Of a stretch of DNA of 6,608 nucleotides, positions 1 through 6,008 are shown one piece after another. Location: the NCBI GenBank assembly GCA_002309345.1, contig DBWZ01000043.1, positions 1 to 6,608 on the forward strand. Reading direction: 5' to 3'. Within the stretch, counting starts at the first letter, position 1, and the number at the start of each line of letters is the position of its first letter. The notes beneath the pieces were generated by a model. That model was not told the origin of the DNA. It was given only the letters and a program-made list of their open reading frames with translations, and did not search any database. This DNA is from Pseudobutyrivibrio sp. UBA1225 (GTDB lineage Bacteria; Bacillota; Clostridia; Lachnospirales; Lachnospiraceae). Made by a program: the position numbers and the translations under genes.

Positions 1-149
1 ATAAATGCCTTTGATACGGAGTATGAATTCTGACAATTGCTACAGGGCTGGAAACGGTGATCCCAGATCTGACCGTTCTGATAAATGGCCATGTTGAACA
101 GATTGATGCCTGTTTTTTCGGCTTCGGAAAAGATCTTTTCAAAGTCCAT
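1..149 (-). CDS. Serine hydrolase, beta-lactamase/class C-like family, N-terminal fragment (second copy)
   Basis: This reading frame starts at ATG 149 and runs off the left edge after 49 codons without a stop. AGGAG at 158-162 sits 8 bases before the ATG and supports the start. The visible protein begins MDFEKIFSEAEKTG and ends YSVSKAF. S44-V-S-K47 fits the SxxK motif that carries the nucleophile and general base in beta-lactamase/DD-peptidase/esterase (S12-like) enzymes. It aligns without gaps to the hydrolase encoded at 3804-4658, with 21 of 49 residues identical and Ser44 and Lys47 at the same numbers. No signal peptide is visible, so it is probably cytoplasmic. It begins 35 bases after the permease 2 stop with no terminator between, so it is probably the last visible gene of the transport operon. 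Cys36 and Cys39 form a CxxC just before the active Ser. The substrate is unknown; esterase or amidase action is inferred from the family. The remaining motifs lie outside the window. Confidence 0.85.
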   Translation of the reverse strand, partial: MDFEKIFSEAEKTGINLFNMAIYQNGQIWDHRFQPCSNCQNSYSVSKAF

Positions 150-184
150 AATCTCATCTCCTCATCGAAGAAACGTAAGCTGTC

Positions 185-1069
185 TCAGCCCTTCACCGCA
201 CCGATCAGCAGTCCCTTGATCAGGAAACGCTGGAAGAATGGATAAACCAAAAAGATTGGTATAATGGTAATCATGGTAACAGTCATGCGGACTCCACGGG
301 GGGTGATTTGCAGTGCGGCTTCTTGTCGTTCTTTTGTTAGTTCATTTGCAATGTTTTGCGCTTCCTGTAGATATTTATACAATAAATACTGGAGTGTAAG
401 CAACTTTTTATTACTCAGAGCATACAGGTGATTATCAAACCAACTATTCCACTGCCCTACGGAAGCATAGATGGCAATGGTAGCAATAATGGGAAGACAC
501 ATAGGCAGAATAATGTGCCAAAAGATGGTAAATACACCTGCTCCATCCAACATGGCACTTTCCTCTACGCTGGTAGGAAGTGCTTCCACAAATGTTTTAA
601 TCAAAATAACGTAATACGCACTGATAATACTGGGAAGAATATATACGAAGAATGTATTATTTAAATGATAAGCTTTATATACTAAATACGTGGGAATCAG
701 ACCGCCGCCAACATACATTGTTATAATAAGTACTCTATATAAAAACTTACGGAATGGCATGTTCTGTTTTGTGAAAAGATATCCAAGCATCATACACCCA
801 AGTACTGTCAATGTAGTACCACTTACAGTACGCAGTATACTAATCCATACTGCATGACCGATATCTTTACGCGTCAGAATGGCACTATAGTTTTCAAAAG
901 AGAAGTTTATTGGCCATAACATTGCACGAGAGGCCCGAAATCCTGTAGACAAGCTTTGCACAAATACATACCACATCGGGTATAGGCAGATGATATCGAC
1001 TATTACGAAAAGAAAGAAATTGAGGACATTAAATACTTTACGCTGAGGAGATTCACGTCCAACAATCAT
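185..1069 (-). CDS. ABC transporter permease 2, CUT1 sugar-type (LplC/YtcP/UgpE-like)
   Basis: This is one of two membrane subunits of a binding-protein-dependent importer of the carbohydrate (CUT1) class. The 294 residues are typical for the family. Hydrophobic segments lie at about 15-38, 78-99, 112-131, 140-160, 188-206 and 262-280, giving the usual six helices. The cytoplasmic EAA loop that contacts the ATPase is at about 169-189 (EESAMLDGAG, then HIILP). The protein ends YPFFQRFLIKGLLIGAVKG, the hallmark C-terminus of LplC/YtcP permeases. The start is set by GGAGG at 1079-1083, 9 bases before the ATG; this site fills the 14-base gap after the permease 1 stop, which suggests translational coupling. 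No ATPase gene adjoins it, so the complex probably uses a shared MsmK-like ATPase encoded elsewhere (inference). Substrate cannot be read from the sequence; relatives carry oligosaccharides. Confidence 0.95.
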   Translation of the reverse strand: MIVGRESPQRKVFNVLNFFLFVIVDIICLYPMWYVFVQSLSTGFRASRAMLWPINFSFENYSAILTRKDIGHAVWISILRTVSGTTLTVLGCMMLGYLFTKQNMPFRKFLYRVLIITMYVGGGLIPTYLVYKAYHLNNTFFVYILPSIISAYYVILIKTFVEALPTSVEESAMLDGAGVFTIFWHIILPMCLPIIATIAIYASVGQWNSWFDNHLYALSNKKLLTLQYLLYKYLQEAQNIANELTKERQEAALQITPRGVRMTVTMITIIPIFLVYPFFQRFLIKGLLIGAVKG

Positions 1070-1083
1070 TGCACTTCTCCTCC

Positions 1084-1989
1084 TTAGAATATACTTTCGC
1101 CGCGGACAAGCTTACTTGTTCCGTTGGCTATGAATAATAGTACAATGCTGATTACACTTTGAAACATACCTACAGCCGTTGCATAACTGTAATCCAGCAA
1201 CTTTAATCCTTTGTTATATGTATACAGTTCGATTGTTTCGATTTTTTTTGAGATGATAGCATTATCGAATACGAAGTATTGTTGTAGACCATTGGAAACG
1301 AAGTTTCCGACCGCAATCAAGAACAATACCAGAAAAGTGGGGATAAGCCCAGGAATCGTAATATGAAGGCACATTTTGAAACGATTCGCACCATCTACAG
1401 CGGCTGCTTCATATAGTTCTTGATCTATAGAAGAGATGGCCGCAATGTATATAATCGATTTCCAGCCGACATTCTTCCAGGCCCATACGAAACTCTGAAA
1501 CCAATAGACATCTTTCTTGCTGGACATCCATTTCTGCGAAGTGCCGAAATGACCCAGAAGAGTATTGACAATACCATCACTGGAGAACACTGCATAAAAC
1601 ACTGAGTAAACAAGAACCCAACTAACAAAGTTAGGCAGAGTTGCTGCAGTTTGAGAGAACTTGCCGAATCGCTTCAGCTTCAATTCGTTCAGAAGGATAG
1701 CGAACAATGGAGGAAGCAGCAGCATGAACATATAATAAGTCGAAAAGATACAGGTGTTTCCCATAATACGACCAAAATCACGGCTGCTAAAAAGCATTCG
1801 GAAGTATTTAAAGCCAACCCAATGACATTTTAGAATCGGTTGGCCGACTTTATAATCAATAAATGCTAAATACCATCCTGCCAGCGGTACATAATGGAAA
1901 AGCACTACCAGTAACATGAGAGGCAGAGCAATGAAGAAATATGTCCAGTTCTTTTTAGGCTTTTTGATTCGTGAAATAGCCGTAGACAT
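1084..1989 (-). CDS. ABC transporter permease 1, CUT1 sugar-type (LplB-like)
   Basis: This is the first membrane subunit of the importer and partner of the permease at 185-1069. The 301 residues are the normal size. A basic cytoplasmic N-terminus (RIKKPKKN) is followed by hydrophobic segments at about 16-36, 78-100, 116-135, 164-186, 214-235 and 270-289. The EAA loop is clear at 194-213: EAAAVDGANRFK followed by HITIPG. The region around 34-60 (VPLAGWYLAF, then WVGFKYF) matches the usual LplB pattern of 'P..G..iAF.dy......WVGf.nF'. The start at 1989 is supported by AAGGA at 2001-2005, 11 bases upstream, a rather long spacing. The gap to the solute-binding-protein gene is 78 bases and contains a stem-loop, so this permease and everything after it may be expressed at a lower level than the binding protein. 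The substrate is not identifiable. Confidence 0.95.
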   Translation of the reverse strand: MSTAISRIKKPKKNWTYFFIALPLMLLVVLFHYVPLAGWYLAFIDYKVGQPILKCHWVGFKYFRMLFSSRDFGRIMGNTCIFSTYYMFMLLLPPLFAILLNELKLKRFGKFSQTAATLPNFVSWVLVYSVFYAVFSSDGIVNTLLGHFGTSQKWMSSKKDVYWFQSFVWAWKNVGWKSIIYIAAISSIDQELYEAAAVDGANRFKMCLHITIPGLIPTFLVLFLIAVGNFVSNGLQQYFVFDNAIISKKIETIELYTYNKGLKLLDYSYATAVGMFQSVISIVLLFIANGTSKLVRGESIF

Positions 1990-2010
1990 GCAGACTCACT
2001 TCCTTGGTCA

Positions 2011-2048
2011 AAATAAAGGTGGGAGAGCCGCCGAAATAGGCGGCTCCC
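2011..2048 (-). terminator. Intercistronic stem-loop between binding-protein and permease genes (attenuator or 3' stabiliser)
   Basis: On the transcribed strand GGGAGCCGCC (2048-2039), loop TATTTC, then GGCGGCTCTCCC (2032-2021) form a GC-rich stem of 10 pairs with a 2-base bulge. The sequence after it (ACCTTTATTTTG) is only partly T-rich. This looks like a leaky terminator or a barrier to 3' exonucleases rather than a full stop, because the permease genes downstream have no obvious promoter of their own. Such elements after binding-protein genes commonly keep the binding protein in excess over the membrane subunits. The structure is seen directly; the role is inferred. Confidence 0.7.
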
Positions 2049-2067
2049 AAATATGGAGTGATAAAAA

Positions 2068-3762
2068 TCAGCGCAGGCCGTTGGCTTCGCAACTTGCTTC
2101 AAAGATTGGCAGAACCACCTCTCGGACTTCCTCCCAATGAGAATTGAACCACTCCCATGCTTCAGGTTCGCCCAAAGCGGCAAGTTCTTCAAGTACTTGA
2201 GCCTGAATTGCCTCAAATTCCTCATCACTTTCTGCTGCAAGTAATTCAGGACGTGCAGTACTGAGTACATCATTGCACAGTTCCAATGTGCGCTTGATGT
2301 CGGTAGGAATATCGGTCATGGCGACAGAAATGGTTTCGCCAGCATCATATTCATCGGTTTGCATATGCTTATACTGTGCATCTACCCAGAACTCTTCACC
2401 ATAATACGTCGCAAAGTCCTTCTGCCAATAGAGCTGATAATCCATCATGTTTTCGCGGGTCATGGACAAATCGATCTGGTACCCATCAGGATGCAGATCG
2501 CTTCCCATATAGCCTACAACAGTGCCGCTGGCGCGATGGTAACCGCGATTCCTTACGAAATCTTCATCGTAATCAGCTATTTTCTGTAAATACTCAGGCT
2601 TCATGGTGGGTACGCCGTCTACATAGTCCCAAGTTTCACCCTGCTTACCAACTTTCCATTCGCGGACAAAGTCTGGATCATAGAAGTTGTTGATAAACTG
2701 CATGGCCAGTTCCTTATTCGGGCTTGTAGCATTGATAATCTGATAATAAGCAGGAGAGTTGCCTAGCATCAAGTTTACATCTGCGTATAGCCAGGTATTG
2801 TTGGATGGAATAACAACGTATGCGGCAAGAGATTCGGGGTCAGTCTTACGGGCGTTTGTGTTTAAGTCATCATCCACAAAATGCAGCCCCATGAACCGTC
2901 CCTCGTCTTTCAGAGTGCCATACTCATCACTATCCATGGTAAATACTTCCATGTTGTACACGCCGTTGCGATACAACTTGTTCTGAAAACGCATATCGTT
3001 CCAATACAAACTATGTTCAATATCGGTATAACCGTTAATCAAATGATTGGTGAGAATGTCATTCTTGTAGAAATAAGGAGTGCTCCATAAGTTTACACCG
3101 ACATTCTTAAGGAAGGCAGCACGATAACCACCCATATCGCGCAGACTTTTGTTTGGACCATATGCCCAATTAGGATTTCCGTTTTCGTCAGTGGGATGGT
3201 TTTTAACCATGGCGGTCAGTACTTCCACGTAGTCATCATCGCTCTCGATGGGTGGGCAGCCAAGCTCTTTGTAGTAGTCCCAGCGCACAATGTAGCCACG
3301 GCTCTGATCCGGTAAGCCCTGACTTTCAGAAACGCCGACACCTGCACAGAGAATATAGATTGCATTGTCTTCAGAAGGATAGAGCAACTGCAACAGCTTG
3401 TTAGTATTGACGTAGAGCGGATTCTTTAGGTTGTACAGATATTCATCAATGTATGGTTCAATGTTTAAGGCATAGCCACTTTTGAGAACACTGTCCAGGA
3501 ACTCGATTCGGGTCGACATGATATCTGGGAAGGATCCATCAGCAAGCATGACGCTGAATGCATCATAGTCAAACTCAGTAAACTCTAGTTCGATATTCAT
3601 CTTTGCACAAAGTTCCTGGATGATTTCAAACTTAGAGAAGTCAGCTAAATTGTTTACTGAGCCCCAGGTCAGCTTGATCGGAGCTGGGTTTTCTGCCATC
3701 GCCATAGGCAGGATTCCAACCAGCAAGACTAGAACGAGAAACAGTGTAGTGAGTTTCTTCAT
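2068..3762 (-). CDS. Extracellular solute-binding protein of the ABC importer (family 1, LplA-like), non-lipoprotein
   Basis: This protein captures the substrate outside the cell and delivers it to the two permeases encoded just downstream. At 564 residues it has the length of the large LplA/AlgQ-like oligosaccharide-binding class (about 500-570). It has a Sec signal peptide: MKK, a hydrophobic core at about 5-18, and a likely signal peptidase I site at Ala23/Glu24 (AMA-EN). There is no Cys near the cleavage site, so no lipobox; the first Cys is at 52. The mature part opens with a beta strand (IKLTWGSV, 29-36) and a helix-strand unit, with the acidic patch DGSFPDI at 75-81, as in family 1 binding proteins. 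The C-terminus (500-564) is strongly acidic and helical. Aromatic residues are frequent (WDYYKELG, QLYWQKDF), which suits sugar stacking. The start is fixed by AAGGAGG at 3770-3776, 7 bases upstream. The true ligand is unknown. Confidence 0.93.
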   Translation of the reverse strand: MKKLTTLFLVLVLLVGILPMAMAENPAPIKLTWGSVNNLADFSKFEIIQELCAKMNIELEFTEFDYDAFSVMLADGSFPDIMSTRIEFLDSVLKSGYALNIEPYIDEYLYNLKNPLYVNTNKLLQLLYPSEDNAIYILCAGVGVSESQGLPDQSRGYIVRWDYYKELGCPPIESDDDYVEVLTAMVKNHPTDENGNPNWAYGPNKSLRDMGGYRAAFLKNVGVNLWSTPYFYKNDILTNHLINGYTDIEHSLYWNDMRFQNKLYRNGVYNMEVFTMDSDEYGTLKDEGRFMGLHFVDDDLNTNARKTDPESLAAYVVIPSNNTWLYADVNLMLGNSPAYYQIINATSPNKELAMQFINNFYDPDFVREWKVGKQGETWDYVDGVPTMKPEYLQKIADYDEDFVRNRGYHRASGTVVGYMGSDLHPDGYQIDLSMTRENMMDYQLYWQKDFATYYGEEFWVDAQYKHMQTDEYDAGETISVAMTDIPTDIKRTLELCNDVLSTARPELLAAESDEEFEAIQAQVLEELAALGEPEAWEWFNSHWEEVREVVLPIFEASCEANGLR

Positions 3763-3779
3763 GGGTAATCCTCCTTTTT

Positions 3780-3795
3780 TAACGCTTACGCGTTA
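3780..3795 (-). promoter_or_regulatory. Short hairpin with GTAA (GNRA) tetraloop just 5' of the binding-protein ribosome site
   Basis: On the transcribed strand TAACGC, loop GTAA, GCGTTA form a perfect 6-bp stem closed by C-G around a GNRA-type tetraloop, which is unusually stable for its size. An A-run and the AAGGAGG site follow at once. It lies in the 41-base gap between the hydrolase stop and the binding-protein start. With A rather than T following, it is not a terminator on this strand. A 5' mRNA stabiliser or a processing boundary is possible; this is inference from position. Confidence 0.45.
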
Positions 3796-3803
3796 TGATA
3801 CGA

Positions 3804-4658
3804 TTAAAGATTATTGTCGATAAAGTCGATAAGCCTTTTTATCGGTTCACTGTGGCTATGTGTATTCCATGCAACTGCATAATCCTTCTGATAATTGAAC
3901 AGCATCATTTGTCCATACATGCCGCCTTTGCCGATTAGGCCATTCGCAGACTTTACATGCAACTCATATTCATTTCCAATTGCCTTTTGTATCCAGTTTT
4001 CTGAAAGAATACGCCGACCATTCCATAAGCCGTTCTCAAGATAAAGAGCGGCTAGTTTGACCATGTCTGCAGTGCTTATATATAAACCTGTTGCTCCTAT
4101 AGGATAGTTGTAGGGGCAATGGCTCCAAGCAAATTCACGAAAACCAAGAGGTTGAAATAAACGCCGGTTGAGAAAATCATCCGCACGTTCACCACTCACA
4201 CAGGTAATCAACCGACTAAGAAGATAAAATGCAGCATCACTATATTGAAAATGCTGACCGGGTAGATACTTCAGAGGATGATGAAAAACCATGTCAAGAT
4301 AATCATCTGTAGGGTATTGGCTTGCATCCTCGACATCGATATCCAAAAAACCTTCGTTAAATCCGATTTTGTGTGTCAATATATTTTCAATAGTAATGAT
4401 TCGCCAAGCAGGATCGGCATCTTTGGGGATCAGCATAGACATATAAAAACTAAGCGGTTTCTTGATATCAAGCAGATGATCGTCATTCAACAACCCAATG
4501 GCAGTCATGATAAATGTTTTTGCGATTGAATAACAATCATGGCAATTGCCGGTTTTTTGAAAATGGTGTTCTTTGAGCTGACCATGACAATAATATGCCA
4601 TGCTGTACAGTTGTATATTCGATCTCTCAATTTCAGAAATAAGCACATCAAAGGTCAT
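3804..4658 (-). CDS. Serine hydrolase, beta-lactamase/class C-like (S12-type esterase or peptidase), cytoplasmic
   Basis: This enzyme has the penicillin-binding fold, whose members hydrolyse esters, D-amino-acid peptides or lactams through an acyl-serine intermediate. The nucleophile motif SxxK is S44-I-A-K47 (context CYSIAKTF). The family block ENILTHKIGF is at 91-100 (usual LLTHTSG). The second motif is Y139-S140-D141 (Asp in place of the classical YxN). The third motif appears as GKGGMYGQ at 243-250 (K244-x-G246, matching KTG or HxG). The 284 residues are short for the family (often 330-400), and there is no signal peptide, so action in the cytoplasm is likely. AAGGAG at 4666-4671, 7 bases before the ATG, fixes the start. 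It is the first gene after the operon promoter and lies 41 bases ahead of the solute-binding-protein gene, which suggests that it acts on the imported compound. A homologue closes the visible operon at 1-149. True beta-lactamase activity is unlikely, since such enzymes are normally secreted. Confidence 0.92.
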   Translation of the reverse strand: MTFDVLISEIERSNIQLYSMAYYCHGQLKEHHFQKTGNCHDCYSIAKTFIMTAIGLLNDDHLLDIKKPLSFYMSMLIPKDADPAWRIITIENILTHKIGFNEGFLDIDVEDASQYPTDDYLDMVFHHPLKYLPGQHFQYSDAAFYLLSRLITCVSGERADDFLNRRLFQPLGFREFAWSHCPYNYPIGATGLYISTADMVKLAALYLENGLWNGRRILSENWIQKAIGNEYELHVKSANGLIGKGGMYGQMMLFNYQKDYAVAWNTHSHSEPIKRLIDFIDNNL

Positions 4659-4731
4659 TGCATTTCTCCTTTGACTTATTGATGCCCAGATACACGTAGA
4701 TTATTATGCCGTCTTGCTTTTTTGCATTTCT

Positions 4732-4761
4732 ATTATATGTGTTTCTAAAGACATATGTAAA
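4732..4761 (-). promoter_or_regulatory. Predicted sigma-A promoter of the hydrolase-transporter operon
   Basis: On the minus strand TTTACA (4761-4756) and a perfect TATAAT (4737-4732) are separated by 18 bases. The start of transcription would be near 4725, giving a leader of about 65 bases before the hydrolase ATG at 4658. The -35 differs from consensus and the spacing is one base over the optimum, as expected of an activator-dependent promoter. The first ATTGCAAAA operator copy abuts the -35 (they share base 4761). Confidence 0.7.
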
Positions 4762-4842
4762 TTGCAAAAGACATCATCATTATTGCAAAAAACGATATAT
4801 TTACAATGCTTTATAGTAATTAATTGGCGCTTTATTGCAAAA
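4761..4842 (-). promoter_or_regulatory. Operator array: three phased direct repeats of ATTGCAAAA, likely AraC-family binding sites
   Basis: ATTGCAAAA (plus-strand reading; TTTTGCAAT in the direction of transcription) occurs at 4761-4769, 4782-4790 and 4834-4842. All copies have the same orientation, and all are followed two bases later by C and a purine. Spacings are 21 and 52 bases, close to 2 and 5 helical turns, so all three face the same side. A 21-base step between half-sites, with the inner one touching the -35, is the arrangement known for the araI1-I2 sites of AraC. The most likely binder is the AraC-family protein encoded at 4930-5847. The repeats are seen directly; the binding partner is inferred. 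Confidence 0.7.
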
Positions 4843-4868
4843 CGCGTTGTCAGTGTAAAGGAACAATC

Positions 4869-4890
4869 AAAAAGCGCCTCAACGGGCGCT
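4869..4890 (-). terminator. Rho-independent terminator of the AraC-family gene
   Basis: On the minus strand AGCGCC (4890-4885), loop CGTTGA and GGCGCT (4878-4873) form a perfect 6-bp GC-rich stem followed by TTTTGATTGTT. It begins 40 bases after the AraC stop codon. It separates that gene from the transport operon, which is consistent with a separate operon promoter further on. Confidence 0.75.
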
Positions 4891-4929
4891 AGTGAGTCAT
4901 AATTAAGATGGAAGTAAAAATCTTATGGA

Positions 4930-5847
4930 TCAGAAGCGTATGTTAGACAAACCGGAAGTCCCTTCGCTTTCTGCAATTTGATAATCATCACTTGGTGTGC
5001 GTCCCGTTATAGCACGATATGCACGATAGAAACTGCTATAGTCGTGAAAACCTGCACGGTCGGCTGCTTCAGAGGCATTTACTCCATCAGAAAGCAGTTG
5101 TCGCGCAAACAAGATACGATTGTATTTGACGTATTGCATAATGCTCATGCCTGTGTTTTTATGGAAAAGTCGATTGCAGTAATCTTTACTGAGGTTAAAA
5201 TGATTAGCAATTTCCTGAAGGGAAATATCTTTTGACAAGTTACGGCTTAAGTATTCCTTGACTGTGTCCATTGTACGATCCTCACCAATACTGTATTGAG
5301 TGGGCTTTTGTGTGTGTGCGAGGATTTCTAGCGATGCCAGTATCGATTGTGCAAAGTAAGGCGCCAAATCCTTCATCCTCTTATTCTCAGCAGAAGAACA
5401 CGTATCGATTTGCTTCATTAAGCTTTCAATGCATACTGTAGCTTGTGGTGAATAGTAGACACTTCCAACTCGTCGGTTTTCCAAAATTGGCATACATTCA
5501 TTTGCCAACTCTGCAAGAGAAGATTGATTGCCTGCATGCGATACATAGATGATATGTCGTTCAAAGGAGGTGTCAGAATTGATAAATAATTTATGCGGAA
5601 CAGTTGGTGCGATCATTAGAAGACTACCGGGCTCCATATGATAGCTGACACCATCGACGACATATGTAACATCACCATTAAGATAATACTCCAACTCATA
5701 TAATGCATGGTTATGCAAAACAAATTCATCTTCGTGCGTACCTTGACTGATGGAGTGTGTATATTGAAAATCCTCATTTTTATAACTGCTGATAATATGA
5801 AATTGATGCTTTCCTGAGTTGTTCTTCAGCAATTCCCAGTCCCACAT
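4930..5847 (-). CDS. AraC-family transcriptional regulator with N-terminal cupin sensor domain
   Basis: The 305-residue protein has two parts. The N-terminal part (about 30-105) is a cupin-like ligand-binding domain: LHNHALYELEYY at 44-55, then a VVDGVSYHMEPGSLLMIAP-type strand-turn at 63-81 and VPHKL at 83-87. The C-terminal part (about 190-288) is the AraC double helix-turn-helix, with the first HTH at about 208-229 (ISLQEIANHFNLSKDYCNRLF) split over two recognition elements, and the second at about 257-278 ending in the family signature AGFHDYSSFYRAYRAITGRTP (265-285). AAGGAG at 5854-5859, 6 bases before the ATG, supports the start. It lies upstream of, and in the same direction as, the transport operon, divided from it by a terminator and an array of 21-base-phased repeats. 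A local activator role, responding to a sugar-like inducer, is inferred. The regulator carries no visible histidine-kinase receiver domain, so it is not YesN-type. Confidence 0.95.
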   Translation of the reverse strand: MWDWELLKNNSGKHQFHIISSYKNEDFQYTHSISQGTHEDEFVLHNHALYELEYYLNGDVTYVVDGVSYHMEPGSLLMIAPTVPHKLFINSDTSFERHIIYVSHAGNQSSLAELANECMPILENRRVGSVYYSPQATVCIESLMKQIDTCSSAENKRMKDLAPYFAQSILASLEILAHTQKPTQYSIGEDRTMDTVKEYLSRNLSKDISLQEIANHFNLSKDYCNRLFHKNTGMSIMQYVKYNRILFARQLLSDGVNASEAADRAGFHDYSSFYRAYRAITGRTPSDDYQIAESEGTSGLSNIRF

Positions 5848-5935
5848 TTTTAGCTCCTTCTTATATTTCGGTGCAAGTCAATTGATTAAGCAGGTTTTAA
5901 GTCAGGTGGTTGCAAATCATCTCATTTTCACAAGT

Positions 5936-5964
5936 AGTATAATTCCAAAAACATTTTGAAGCAA
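5936..5964 (-). promoter_or_regulatory. Candidate promoter of the AraC-family gene
   Basis: On the minus strand TTGCTT (5964-5959) and TATACT (5941-5936) are 17 bases apart, the optimal spacing. The leader would be about 80 bases. The -10 is good (5 of 6) and the -35 poor beyond TTG. A TTGCAAATCA (5919-5910 on the plus strand read 5910-5919) just downstream weakly resembles the operon repeats and could serve autoregulation, but a single partial match is weak evidence. Confidence 0.45.
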
Positions 5965-6008
5965 GAGATGATCGAAACAAGGGACATCCCAGGATTACCA
6001 GAAAACTG

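Noticed and set aside
1905..2273. 122-residue minus-strand reading frame spanning the end of the binding-protein gene and the start of permease 1
   Set aside because: It overlaps two well-supported genes in another frame, runs straight through the intercistronic stem-loop, and its sequence has no family character.
2376..2693. 105-residue plus-strand frame inside the binding-protein gene, and similar plus-strand frames elsewhere
   Set aside because: Antisense shadows of clear genes, low-complexity or Arg/Ser/His-rich composition, with no ribosome site or domain signal.
4658..4663. ATG-CAA-TGA mini-frame overlapping the start of the first hydrolase
   Set aside because: Its ATG is only 2 bases from the AAGGAG site, too close for initiation, whereas the hydrolase ATG has ideal spacing.
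4658..4731. TTGCATTTCT occurring twice (4658-4667 and 4722-4731)
   Set aside because: One copy overlaps the ribosome site and start codon, the other the -10 region; with a 64-base spacing and no third copy it is probably coincidence.
4835..4851. Possible CcpA cre or LacI-type operator around TTGCAAAACGCGTTGTCA
   Set aside because: The AACGCGTT centre is palindromic, but the flanks do not fit the cre consensus without an extra base, and the direct-repeat explanation covers the same bases better.
4714..4902. 62-residue plus-strand frame in the operon control region
   Set aside because: It covers the promoter, the three operator repeats and the AraC terminator, has no convincing ribosome site, and looks like chance in AT-rich DNA.
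5977..5992. GGGATGTCCC inverted repeat after the MerR gene, considered as a terminator
   Set aside because: Only 4 pairs with a 2-base loop and no strong T-run; too weak to call.
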